Source: Bacteroides sedimenti (GTDB lineage Bacteria > Bacteroidota > Bacteroidia > Bacteroidales > Bacteroidaceae). From it: 64,000 bases of DNA. A program made the translations under genes and the position numbers. Positions 21,938 to 29,868 of this stretch are shown here, one piece after another (within the stretch, counting starts at the first letter, position 1; each line of letters opens with the position of its first letter). The stretch spans positions 186,001-250,000 of the forward strand of contig NZ_AP028055.1 of assembly GCF_040365225.1 (NCBI RefSeq), read 5' to 3'. The notes under the pieces are model-generated. The model did not search any database and was not told where the DNA came from. It saw nothing but the letters and a program-made list of their open reading frames with translations.

Positions 21938-23060
21938 AGTAATGACAATTGTTGGAACCCGCCCGGAAATTATTAAACTGAGCAGGGTTATGGCTGAACT
22001 TGATAAATACACAGAACATATTATTGTACACACTGGTCAGAATTACGATTATGAGTTGAATGAAATCTTCTTCCAGGAGCTTCACATTCGCAAACCGGAC
22101 TATTTTTTGGATGCTGCAGGTAGCAATGCAGCCGCTACCATTGCAAATGTTATTCTGAAATCAGATGAATTGATGGATCAGGTAAAACCAGATGCTATTC
22201 TTTTATACGGGGATACAAACAGTTGTATCTCGGTAATTTCAGCCAAGCGCAAGAAAATTCCTATTTTCCACATGGAAGCCGGTAACAGATGTTTTGATCA
22301 GCGAGTGCCGGAAGAAATCAATCGTAAGATTGTAGATCATCTAAGTGATATAAATATGCCATTGTCTGAACATGCTCGTACCTATTTGCTTAATGAAGGA
22401 TTGAAACCTGAAACTGTTATTAAAACTGGTTCTCCAATGAAAGAGGTTTTGATGTTTCACAAAGAGGAAATAGAGAAAAACAATGTGCTCGAAAAAGAGA
22501 ACCTGAAGAAAGGTGAATATTTCATTGTCAGCACACATAGGGAAGAGAATGTTGATTCAGAGAAAAACTTCGCTGATCTGCTTGATTCTTTGAATGCTAT
22601 TGTTGATAAATACCACAAAAAGGTTATTGTATCTACTCATCCTCGCACAAGAAAGAAACTTGAAGCTATAGGATTCGTTAATTCTAATCTAATGATAGAG
22701 TTTATGAAACCGTTTGGATTTCTGGAATATATCAAACTTCAACAAAATGCTTTCTGTGTAATATCTGATAGTGGTACAATTACAGAAGAATCTTCTATTT
22801 TACATTTCCCTGCAATCACTATTCGCCAGGCGCACGAACGTCCTGAAGGAATGGATGAAGGCACATTGATTATGACTGGATTAAGCAGCGAACGTATTCT
22901 TGATTCAATTGATATTGTAACTTCTCAATTTGCAGAAAGAAGCAATGTTATTAGAACTATTCCTGATTATGAAACGGATAATGTTTCAAAGAAAGTGGTT
23001 CGCATTATCCTGTCTTATACTGATTATATTAATCGTACTGTTTGGCATAAAGAGATCTAA
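21930..23060 (+). CDS. UDP-sugar 2-epimerase (WecB family; QnlC/FnlC/CapG-like)
   Basis: A 376-residue non-hydrolysing UDP-N-acetylglucosamine 2-epimerase family protein: VGTRPEIIKLSRVMAEL, HTGQNYDYELNEIFFQEL, LYGDTNSCISV, HMEAGNRCFDQRVPEEINR, STHREENVDSEKNF and SDSGTITEESSIL. Because it lies inside the dehydratase-reductase module, it most likely makes the last C2 inversion to UDP-L-FucNAc or UDP-L-QuiNAc. The WecB of ManNAc formation is a separate gene at 42891. The R-C-F-D variant in place of R-T of plain WecB fits the CapG-type subgroup. Confidence 0.85.
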   Translation: MLKVMTIVGTRPEIIKLSRVMAELDKYTEHIIVHTGQNYDYELNEIFFQELHIRKPDYFLDAAGSNAAATIANVILKSDELMDQVKPDAILLYGDTNSCISVISAKRKKIPIFHMEAGNRCFDQRVPEEINRKIVDHLSDINMPLSEHARTYLLNEGLKPETVIKTGSPMKEVLMFHKEEIEKNNVLEKENLKKGEYFIVSTHREENVDSEKNFADLLDSLNAIVDKYHKKVIVSTHPRTRKKLEAIGFVNSNLMIEFMKPFGFLEYIKLQQNAFCVISDSGTITEESSILHFPAITIRQAHERPEGMDEGTLIMTGLSSERILDSIDIVTSQFAERSNVIRTIPDYETDNVSKKVVRIILSYTDYINRTVWHKEI

Positions 23061-23063
23061 ATA

Positions 23064-23921
23064 ATGAAGAAGAAAGTTCTATTGTTTGGTGCTACAGGCA
23101 TGGCAGGTCATATAGCTTATTATTATTTGAATAGTACCGGTAAATATGATATTACAAATGTTGTTTATCGCAATAAGTTAACTGAAAATAGCATAATAGT
23201 AGACGTTACTGATAAAGATGCTGTTGCTGAAGTAGTGCGGAATACAAAACCTGAACTCATTCTTAACTGTATTGGGGTCTTAATCAGAGGCTCGAAAGAG
23301 CATCCGGATAACGCAATTTATATTAATGCATATTTTCCTCATTTATTAAAGAAATTGTCAGATGAGGTAAATGCCAAACTGATTCATATAAGTACAGATT
23401 GTGTTTTCTCCGGAAAGAAAGGTAATTATACAGAAGAGGATTTCAGAGATGCTGATGATGTCTATGGACGGAGTAAGGCTTTAGGTGAAATAATTAATGA
23501 TAAGGATCTTACTATCCGGACATCTATTATTGGCCCAGAGTTGAAGAAGAATGGGGAAGGGCTTTTCCATTGGTTTATGAACCAATCAGGTGTAATAAAC
23601 GGGTATAAAACTGCTATCTGGGGTGGGGTTACTACACTAGAATTAGCGAAAGCAATTGATACCGCAATTGATGAAGATAAAAGAGGGTTAGTACAATTAA
23701 GTAACGGTATTGGTATAAGTAAATATGACCTTTTGAATCTCTTCAAAGAAATCTGGAATAAGGATAACATAACAATTCTGCCATATGATGGTAATGGTGT
23801 CGATAAATCGATTGCAGAATCAAAGCGGTTTGACTATAAAGTTCCTGGATATAAGGAAATGCTTCTTGAACAATATGAATGGATGATTAAATATAAAAGT
23901 CTTTATAAGGATTTATATTAA
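23064..23921 (+). CDS. NAD(P)-dependent nucleotide-sugar 4-reductase (RmlD-like; QnlB or CapF-type role)
   Basis: A 285-residue SDR protein with GATGMAGHIAYYYL (NADPH binding), ILNCIGVLIRG, KLIHISTDCVFSGKKGNYTE and the catalytic Y-x3-K in VYGRSKALGE. It resembles dTDP-4-dehydrorhamnose reductase (RmlD). CapF/FnlB of the UDP-L-FucNAc route is about 370 residues and ends in a cupin domain; this protein lacks it. RmlD-like reductases of this length belong to the UDP-L-QuiNAc route (QnlB/WbvR). It therefore probably makes UDP-L-RhaNAc on the way to UDP-L-QuiNAc, unless the separate cupin at 25128 supplies the missing CapF part. Confidence 0.8.
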   Translation: MKKKVLLFGATGMAGHIAYYYLNSTGKYDITNVVYRNKLTENSIIVDVTDKDAVAEVVRNTKPELILNCIGVLIRGSKEHPDNAIYINAYFPHLLKKLSDEVNAKLIHISTDCVFSGKKGNYTEEDFRDADDVYGRSKALGEIINDKDLTIRTSIIGPELKKNGEGLFHWFMNQSGVINGYKTAIWGGVTTLELAKAIDTAIDEDKRGLVQLSNGIGISKYDLLNLFKEIWNKDNITILPYDGNGVDKSIAESKRFDYKVPGYKEMLLEQYEWMIKYKSLYKDLY

Positions 23922-25121
23922 ATGAAAAAAGAAGGTAAAACACTTATTTTATGTGAGGTCTTCTATCCTGAAGATTTCATCATCAATGATTTAGCACGAC
24001 AATGGCAAAAAGAAAAAAAGGATTTTGAGGTTTTAACAAGAACCCCTTCATATCCTTTTGGTAAAGTATTTGATGGTTATAAGAATAGGGTATATCATAC
24101 CACGGAGCTAGGTTCTGTAAAAGTTCATAGAGTTCCGGTACTGCAAGGCTATCAAAAAAGTATGACTATCAAGATTCTGAACTATTTTATGTTTGTTTTT
24201 TGGAGTACTCTTGTGGCTTTGTTCATTGGGCGCAAGTTCAATAAAGTTTTTATCTATCAGACTGGTCCTTTGACCTTGGCAACTGCAGGTATAATTTTGA
24301 AGAAGATATATAAAGCAGATGTTACTATCTGGACACAAGATTTATGGCCTGAAACAGTCTTTGCATGTGGGGTGAAGAAAACCAAACTGATTAGTGTACC
24401 TCTTGATAATTTTGTAAAGTGGGTATATAAGAACTGTGATAATATCCTTATTTCTTGTGAGGGTTTTGCCGAGCGTATTCATAAATTTGTTCCAGAAAAG
24501 AATTTAACGTTTGTACCTAACTGGTCTTTGATGAAGTACGAACCTAAAAAAGAAGTTGAATTACCAGGAGAACATAATTTTACTTTCGCCGGTAATATTG
24601 GTAAAGTTCAGAATCTTGATAATATTGTAAGAGGATTTAATTATTTTGTGAAGGAAAATCCATCATCTTATTTGAATATAATTGGTGATGGGTCATATCT
24701 GAATGAACTTAAAGAAATTGTTGAGCAGGAAAAAATACCTAATGTGAATTTTACTGGTAGAATTCCTCTTAAAGATATGTCTGATTATTATAAAGCAAGT
24801 GATGTGCTTATAATTTCTTTAGTCGATGTTCCTTTATATGAGAGAATGATACCTTCGAAATTTCAGGCATATTTAACCACTGCAAAGCCAATCTATTCCA
24901 TTTTTAAAGGTGAAGTTAGTCATATTGTTGATAAATATGAGATAGGTTATACTGCACATCCATCAGATGTTGAAGATATTGCACAAGGTTTTAGCAAATT
25001 TAAGGAACTATCTGAAGAAGAGTTGAGTATTATTTCAGAACGTTCTCAATATTTATCAGATTCTGTGTTTAATAGAGAAAGAATTATTTCAAACATAAAT
25101 AACAATGTTTGGACGAATTAA
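23922..25121 (+). CDS. Family 4 glycosyltransferase (WbuB-like)
   Basis: A 399-residue GT4 enzyme of the WbuB/WbpI-associated type, which is normally encoded right after the L-FucNAc or L-QuiNAc genes and transfers that sugar. The N-terminal part has LILCEVFYPEDFIINDLARQ, FEVLTRTPSYPFGKVFDGY and TIWTQDLWPETVFACGVKK. The C-terminal part has FTFAGNIGKVQNLDNIVRGF and the donor-binding RMIPSKFQAYLTTAKPIYSI. It starts at the base after the reductase stop. The predicted donor is the product of the three preceding genes. Confidence 0.85.
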   Translation: MKKEGKTLILCEVFYPEDFIINDLARQWQKEKKDFEVLTRTPSYPFGKVFDGYKNRVYHTTELGSVKVHRVPVLQGYQKSMTIKILNYFMFVFWSTLVALFIGRKFNKVFIYQTGPLTLATAGIILKKIYKADVTIWTQDLWPETVFACGVKKTKLISVPLDNFVKWVYKNCDNILISCEGFAERIHKFVPEKNLTFVPNWSLMKYEPKKEVELPGEHNFTFAGNIGKVQNLDNIVRGFNYFVKENPSSYLNIIGDGSYLNELKEIVEQEKIPNVNFTGRIPLKDMSDYYKASDVLIISLVDVPLYERMIPSKFQAYLTTAKPIYSIFKGEVSHIVDKYEIGYTAHPSDVEDIAQGFSKFKELSEEELSIISERSQYLSDSVFNRERIISNINNNVWTN

Positions 25122-25127
25122 TAAAAG

Positions 25128-25571
25128 ATGAATAAAGTCGTTAATACAATAGAAGGCGGTATCTATAAGGATGTCCGCGGCCAGATTCGTTATGTGAACG
25201 ATTTTGACTTTAAAGGAGTGAAACGCTTCTATGTGATTGAACACCCTGATACCTCGGTAGTGAGGGCATGGCAAGGACATCAGTTTGAGCGTAAATGGTT
25301 TTACGTAACCAAAGGTTCGTTCTGTGTGGCCTGGGTAAAAATTGATGATTGGGAAAACCCATCAAAAGATTTGAAACCGGAATATGTGGTACTGAAAGAC
25401 ACGGAAAGCAAGATAGTATGCGTGCCAACCGGATACGCCAACGGACTGAAAGCCCTGGAACCCGGTTCCAAAATAATTGTTTACTCGGATATGGACGTAG
25501 AAGAATCGATCAAAGAAAAGATTCGCTACGATAAAGATATGTGGATGGATTGGGAAAGAGTTATACCATAA
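25128..25571 (+). CDS. RmlC-like cupin, nucleotide-sugar epimerase/isomerase family
   Basis: A 147-residue single-domain cupin. It has YKDVRGQIRYVNDFDFKGVK, RAWQGHQFERKWFYVTKGSF and VCVPTGYANGLKALEPGSKI, which mirror the RmlC pattern (xRGxI, HxQxxK, PxGfAHGf) though without the usual H of A-H-G. Last gene of the capsule operon, directly after the WbuB-like gene. It may be a 3,5-epimerase-like enzyme acting on a keto sugar, or a binding cupin in the position WbuC holds in E. coli clusters. Base composition is visibly more GC-rich than in the genes before it, suggesting a different origin. Confidence 0.7.
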   Translation: MNKVVNTIEGGIYKDVRGQIRYVNDFDFKGVKRFYVIEHPDTSVVRAWQGHQFERKWFYVTKGSFCVAWVKIDDWENPSKDLKPEYVVLKDTESKIVCVPTGYANGLKALEPGSKIIVYSDMDVEESIKEKIRYDKDMWMDWERVIP

Positions 25572-25654
25572 TGAATTTCGGAATTTAGTAGAAATTCGTA
25601 CTATATGTACTTAGCAAGGTGTTGCATAACCTTGTGCAACGGCTGCCCGTTTTC

Positions 25655-25707
25655 CCTATAATTAAACCTTATCTCAAGGTTTAGGGAGTGTGGTGGTCGT
25701 TTTTTTG
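25655..25707 (+). terminator. Probable terminator of the capsule operon
   Basis: Perfect 8-bp inverted repeat TAAACCTT (25663-25670) / AAGGTTTA (25676-25683), extended by CCC upstream and GGG downstream. After a short G/T-rich stretch comes TTTTTTTG (25700-25707). A further small inverted repeat GTTGCA / TGCAAC is at about 25621-25640. Confidence 0.5.
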
Positions 25708-25708
25708 T

Positions 25709-25805
25709 TATACTTTAAACTTTTGTGTAAAGAGATAAAAGTTTTATGTATACTTAAAACTTTTATCTATATTTGCTGTTGTTTTAAGTATACTTTAAAC
25801 TTTTG
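25709..25805 (+). promoter_or_regulatory. Three 40-bp spaced repeats and promoter of the ATPase gene
   Basis: TATACTTTAAACTTTTG occurs at 25709 and 25789, and a variant TATACTTAAAACTTTT at 25749, so the starts are exactly 40 bp apart. The -7 box TATATTTG is at 25768-25775, between the second and third copy. The last copy ends just before the start codon at 25809. They are probable operators. Confidence 0.65.
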
Positions 25806-25808
25806 AAG

Positions 25809-27017
25809 ATGAAAACTCCTAAGACTATTAAAAAGAGAGACGGCTATATAGCACGTATTGTTCCGTTTATGAGAAAACCGCTGATTAAAGTATTGACGGG
25901 TCAACGGCGTGTGGGGAAAAGCTATCTGTTGTTTCAGTTGATGGAGCTAGTGCAGAACGAGGAACCTGATGCTCATATTATTTATATCAACCGGGAAGAT
26001 ATGGAGTTTGACTTTATGCGAACGGCTGTGGATTTGAATGAGTATGTTCTTGCTAACCGGAAAGAAGGGGTGCGAAACTATATCTTTATTGATGAGATTC
26101 AAGATGTAGTGGAGTTTGAAAAGGCTCTGCGCTCTTTGTTGCTGGACGAAAACAATGATATTTATATAACGGGAAGCAACGCCAGGTTGCTCTCGGGCGA
26201 ACTGGCTACCTACTTAAGTGGCAGGTATGTGGAGTTTAAAGTGTACAGTTTGGCATACACGGAGTTTCTGCAGTTTCATGAGTTGGAAAATAATGCCGCC
26301 AGCTACGATTTATATACCCGATATGGAGGATTACCTTATCTGATTAATCTCGAACTGAATGATGATGTGGTCAATGAATATCTGAAGAGTATCTATTCAA
26401 CCATCGTGTTCCGGGATGTGGTGAGTCGTTACAATCTTCGGAATACTGCTTTCCTGGAAAAACTGATTCAATTCCTTTCGGAAAATATTGGTTCGCTGTT
26501 TTCGGCAAAGAATATCAGTGATTATCTTAAATCACAACATACCCAGATTTCTGTCAATCAAATTCAGAACTATGTGGAATACCTGGCGAATGCATTCCTG
26601 ATTCACCGGGTTGGACGATATGACTTGGTTGGTAAACGTTTCTTTGAGATTGGTGAAAAGTATTATTTCGAGAATATGGGTATCCGGAATGTGATTATTG
26701 GTTACCGCTTGCAAGACAGAGCGAAGATTCTGGAAAACATTGTTTATAATCATCTTTTGTATCGGGGGTATAACTTGAAAGTGGGAATGTCTGCTTCCTC
26801 GAAAATTGATTTTGTTTGTGAGAAGGGGGCTGAGAAGCTTTATGTGCAAGTGACTTTGAAACTGGAAAGCGAAGCGACGATTGAACGGGAATTTGGCAAT
26901 CTGCTTAAAGTGCAGGATAACTATCCAAAAATTGTAGTTAGTGAAGATGATTTTCGCGGAAATAGCTATCAAGGAATTAAACATGTGTTTATCAGGGATT
27001 TTTTGGTAAACTATTGA
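25809..27017 (+). CDS. ATP-binding protein, AAA ATPase with DUF4143
   Basis: A 402-residue P-loop ATPase of the large, widespread AAA_14/DUF4143 family. Walker A GQRRVGKS (residues 31-38), Walker B-like YIFIDEIQDV (about 93-102), ITGSNARLLSGELATYLSGR and a C-terminal DUF4143 part (FFEIGEKYYFENMGIRNVII, KIDFVCEKGAEKLYVQVT, the latter nuclease-like in shape). Function is unknown; family members are often variable, strain-specific genes. The ATG at 25809 is chosen over a TTG at 25803. Single gene with its own triple-repeat promoter. Confidence 0.85.
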   Translation: MKTPKTIKKRDGYIARIVPFMRKPLIKVLTGQRRVGKSYLLFQLMELVQNEEPDAHIIYINREDMEFDFMRTAVDLNEYVLANRKEGVRNYIFIDEIQDVVEFEKALRSLLLDENNDIYITGSNARLLSGELATYLSGRYVEFKVYSLAYTEFLQFHELENNAASYDLYTRYGGLPYLINLELNDDVVNEYLKSIYSTIVFRDVVSRYNLRNTAFLEKLIQFLSENIGSLFSAKNISDYLKSQHTQISVNQIQNYVEYLANAFLIHRVGRYDLVGKRFFEIGEKYYFENMGIRNVIIGYRLQDRAKILENIVYNHLLYRGYNLKVGMSASSKIDFVCEKGAEKLYVQVTLKLESEATIEREFGNLLKVQDNYPKIVVSEDDFRGNSYQGIKHVFIRDFLVNY

Positions 27018-27406
27018 GATTGAGTTTACTGCCGGGTAGATGCGCACCAGGGCACATAAGCTGAGCTGCGGCAGTTCTATCCTACCATCCTTTCATCTAT
27101 GAACAGCCAGGCTTCCTGGTTTGAATATACCGACAGAAGCGGAGGGCTGAAGTACAACTTAACCGGCTACTTCCCCAGCTGGAAAGTAATGAACGACTGG
27201 TTCGGCATCTTCAAGGAGTGGTTTGGCTATGGTTGGTATAAATTAAAGGGGTGGAGGTTTAATATTAAATGGGGCTGGGAGAAATAATGCGGTATTTAAA
27301 AATTGATCGATTTTATTAGGTATTTATAAAAGACGGTAAATAATTCATTCATAATTTAATAAATTTAGTATTATATTTGCGCTCATTTTAATAACTGAAG
27401 ATCGAA
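27018..27406. other. Intergenic region with a small aromatic ORF and a promoter
   Basis: The segment holds the short ORF at 27099-27287 and, before the next gene, a -7 box TATATTTG at 27372-27379. ACTGCCG (27028-27034) / CGGCAGT (27069-27075) is an inverted repeat without a U-tract. Confidence 0.45.
27099..27287 (+). CDS. Small ORF rich in aromatic residues, possible remnant
   Basis: A 62-codon frame, open upstream to 27060, that reads ...QFYPTILSSMNSQASWFEYT and ends WYKLKGWRFNIKWGWEK. It has many Trp, Tyr and Phe residues and no membrane pattern. I do not recognise it. The frame continues upstream of the ATG with sense-like codons to a stop at 27057-27059, as if it were the 3' part of a larger gene. 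Confidence 0.3.
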   Translation: MNSQASWFEYTDRSGGLKYNLTGYFPSWKVMNDWFGIFKEWFGYGWYKLKGWRFNIKWGWEK

Positions 27407-27940
27407 ATGGATAAAAATACGACTAGTTTTTCTGAAAGAAATGGATATGTAACACCCCCCAAAATATATATTAGAGAAGAATTGACGCCTGAATTAATCA
27501 TTGCAATCTGTAATTCTCTGGAATTTTTAAAAAGAAAAGATTGTTTGTTCTTTTACAAACTGGAAAGATACATGTGGTGCAAAGTTTTTAATAGAAGAAT
27601 TAATGATTTTGGCACTCCGGCAAAAGGATACGTATCTGTTTCTTTTGATTATATTGAAAATCCTAAAAAGCTGTGGTACGAGAAGTTAGATTATCTTGAA
27701 GTAATTATTGCCTATGCAAAAAAGAATAGCGAAGAATGCTATTCATTCCTCGTTGAACATTTAAATTTCTACTTCCAAAGCTTAAATTTTGCTTACAGAA
27801 TTGTGGACAGTCAAATTAAAGAAATATTGCCTGGCGAGGAAATAGATGTATTGACCACCAGCGAGCCGCAAATTGAGGAACGCAAAAGCCTGAAATCGCA
27901 TTTAAAGTCTTTGTCGCTTCTTTCTGTTTTTAGCTGGTAA
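27407..27940 (+). CDS. AbiJ N-terminal-domain-like protein, possibly truncated
   Basis: A 177-residue protein. It opens SFSERNGYVTPPKIYIREEL and has the pattern WYEKLDYLEVIIAYAKKN...FLVEHLNFYFQSLNFAYRIV...ILPGEEIDVL, resembling the AbiJ_NTD4 family of abortive-infection and HEPN-linked proteins (FSER-x-G, a long helix, then N-x-x-L..YR..). Family members usually continue with a helical HEPN-like part; here the sequence departs after SEPQIEERKSLKSH and stops. It is thus either a short variant or a broken gene. A TATATTTG -7 box lies upstream. It converges on plsY with 16 bp between. Confidence 0.5.
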   Translation: MDKNTTSFSERNGYVTPPKIYIREELTPELIIAICNSLEFLKRKDCLFFYKLERYMWCKVFNRRINDFGTPAKGYVSVSFDYIENPKKLWYEKLDYLEVIIAYAKKNSEECYSFLVEHLNFYFQSLNFAYRIVDSQIKEILPGEEIDVLTTSEPQIEERKSLKSHLKSLSLLSVFSW

Positions 27941-27956
27941 TTAATGGATTTGATGC

Positions 27957-28586
27957 TTATCTATTTTCTACATTCTTTTTCTTCAGATTGGAGCTTGCAT
28001 TTTCGTTACCCTGAACGAGTCTGCGGATATTGGGAATGTGCATGATGATGATAAGCAACGCTGCGGCTAGTAAATAGTAAAAACAGTAGGAGAGGGGAAA
28101 GAAGAGTGAGGTGAGCGGTAATGATATACCCAAACAGATGGAGCCTACGGAGACGTATTTTGTGAGTCTTTTTACAAGATAAAAGAGGGCTACCGAAACC
28201 AGAACCTGTATGGGGGCAAGCAATATGGAGGCTCCCAGGGTGGTATTGACTCCTTTTCCTCCTTTCAGTTTTAGAAAGAGTGAGAAATTATGCCCCAGTA
28301 TTGCTGCGAATGCAATGAGATAGATAAAATAGGGCTGAATGGTTACGAGCCCTTCTCTTTGTAGCAGGATGGCAGAGCCAACGGGCAAGAGGCCTTTGAG
28401 CATGTCGCAGACTTGGGTGAGCAGGGCAATCTTTTTGCCTGCTACCCGCTCTACATTGGTGGATCCGATACTCATGCTTCCCAGTTGGAGGATATTCTGA
28501 CCGGTGGCATATTTGGTGAAGAGATATCCAAATGGTACCGATCCCAGCAAATAGGCTGCCAGGATGAATAAAACTTCGAACACCAT
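27957..28586 (-). CDS. Acyl-phosphate:glycerol-3-phosphate acyltransferase PlsY
   Basis: A 209-residue membrane protein with about five hydrophobic helices. The three PlsY signatures are present: YLLGSVPFGYLFTK (G-S-x-P), GSMSIGSTNVERVAGKK (the glycine/asparagine loop) and LGHNFSLFLKLKGGKGVNTTLGA (the H-N-x-x-x-F-x-x-F-x-G-G-K-G motif). PlsY uses acyl phosphate to acylate sn-glycerol-3-phosphate, the first step of phospholipid synthesis. Last gene of a minus-strand series, 1 bp after the peroxiredoxin gene. The fused fatty-acid kinase two genes upstream could provide its acyl-phosphate donor. Confidence 0.93.
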   Translation of the reverse strand: MVFEVLFILAAYLLGSVPFGYLFTKYATGQNILQLGSMSIGSTNVERVAGKKIALLTQVCDMLKGLLPVGSAILLQREGLVTIQPYFIYLIAFAAILGHNFSLFLKLKGGKGVNTTLGASILLAPIQVLVSVALFYLVKRLTKYVSVGSICLGISLPLTSLFFPLSYCFYYLLAAALLIIIMHIPNIRRLVQGNENASSNLKKKNVENR

Positions 28587-28587
28587 A

Positions 28588-29049
28588 TTATTCCAGATCT
28601 TTAATGATTCTCAACGCCTCTTCTACATGCTGCCCGGCATTGATTTGGGAATTGAACATAAACACCACTTTTCCCTCTTTATTGACAACGTAGGTAACGC
28701 GACCGGGGAGTAGACCCATCAGATTGGATGGCACGCCAAACTGTTTGCGCACTTTATTGCCTTCGTCACTGAGCAGCGTGTAATTTAACCTGTGCTTTTG
28801 TGCAAATTGCAGATGGCTCTTTACGGATTGTGCACTGATGCCGATAATCATGGTGTCGTTATTGTTAAAGACTTCGTACTGATCGCGAAAGGAACATGCC
28901 TCGCGGGTGCAACCGGGACTATCGTCTTTGGGATAGAAATAAATAATAAGATTCTTCTTTCCAATAACAGAACTGAGCTGGAATGTATTGCCAAACTGAT
29001 CTTTCAGTGAAAATAGGGGAACGGTGCTCCCGATGCTTATTTTTTCCAT
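28588..29049 (-). CDS. Thiol peroxidase of the Bcp/PrxQ type
   Basis: A 153-residue peroxiredoxin. The peroxidatic cysteine lies in FYPKDDSPGCTREACSFRDQ, with the second cysteine five residues on (C-x4-C), the PrxQ arrangement. It also has SVPLFSLKDQFGNTFQLS-like N-terminal strands, LLSDEGNKVRKQFGVP and RVTYVVNKEGKVVFMF. It reduces hydroperoxides with thioredoxin-type partners in the cytoplasm. Position between a membrane reductase-like gene and plsY suggests a role in handling lipid peroxides, which is inference. Confidence 0.92.
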   Translation of the reverse strand: MEKISIGSTVPLFSLKDQFGNTFQLSSVIGKKNLIIYFYPKDDSPGCTREACSFRDQYEVFNNNDTMIIGISAQSVKSHLQFAQKHRLNYTLLSDEGNKVRKQFGVPSNLMGLLPGRVTYVVNKEGKVVFMFNSQINAGQHVEEALRIIKDLE

Positions 29050-29066
29050 ATATTTATTTTTAGTTC

Positions 29067-29843
29067 TTATTTCTTGGGAAACCAGGGTATAAACGGGCTT
29101 GTTTTACGGATATATTCATCGTACTCGGGTTTTCTGTTCTTGAGTGTTTTTTCGAGTAAGGCCACTCCCGAGACTTTGATAATAAGCAGGGTCATGAGTA
29201 ACGACCCGATAACCAACAGATAGCTGCCGGTCGACAGGCAGAGCAGACCGTATCCCCACCAAACAGCCGAATCGCCAAAATAGTTGGGATGGCGGGTGTA
29301 ACGCCATAAACCGGTGTTAAGTACTTTGCCCTTATTGTTTATATTACTTTTAAACCTGGCAAGCTGAAGATCTCCCCCTGCTTCGAAGAAGAGCCCGGTA
29401 AGCCATACGATTATGCCGATATAGTCGAGGAAGGTGGGCCCGTGAGCGCTGGCATAGATGTTTACTCCCAGCAGCGTGCTGGAGATAATCCACATAAGCA
29501 CTCCCTGGAGTAAAAATGTTTGGAAGAAACTAATGAACCGGTAGTTTTTAGCGCCATACTTTCTCCGGAACTCCTGGTAACGGAAATCTTCTTCTTTACC
29601 GATATTTCGCCAGGCAAGATATCCCGAGAGCCTGACTCCCCAGATGAATACCATTACAAAAAGGATTGTGGGTACGGGGTAGAAGGTTCCGGCCGCAAAG
29701 TAATAGTATGCATTTGTAATCACAAACCCTAGCCCCCAGAAGATATCTACAATGCTTACGTTCTTGATCAATAGGCTGACGATCCATAAGACAGTCATCA
29801 GGCTGATGATTAGAATAAGTGAGTTTAAATAGATTTGAATCAT
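29067..29843 (-). CDS. DUF1295 / steroid 5-alpha-reductase-like membrane protein
   Basis: A 258-residue polytopic membrane protein. It starts MIQIYLNSLILIISLM, has about six hydrophobic segments, and carries the family C-terminal motif KVLNTGLWRYTRHPNYFGDS followed by AVWWGYGL and KTLKNRKPEYDEYIRKTSPF. Proteins of this superfamily reduce double bonds of lipids such as steroids or act as methyltransferase-like enzymes; the substrate here is unknown. The ATG at 29841-29843 is preferred over an upstream frame that lacks a sensible N-terminus. It lies 25 bp after the fatty-acid kinase fusion gene, so a lipid substrate is plausible. Confidence 0.82.
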   Translation of the reverse strand: MIQIYLNSLILIISLMTVLWIVSLLIKNVSIVDIFWGLGFVITNAYYYFAAGTFYPVPTILFVMVFIWGVRLSGYLAWRNIGKEEDFRYQEFRRKYGAKNYRFISFFQTFLLQGVLMWIISSTLLGVNIYASAHGPTFLDYIGIIVWLTGLFFEAGGDLQLARFKSNINNKGKVLNTGLWRYTRHPNYFGDSAVWWGYGLLCLSTGSYLLVIGSLLMTLLIIKVSGVALLEKTLKNRKPEYDEYIRKTSPFIPWFPKK

Positions 29844-29868
29844 TTTATTACGGATTAATGTTAATGAA

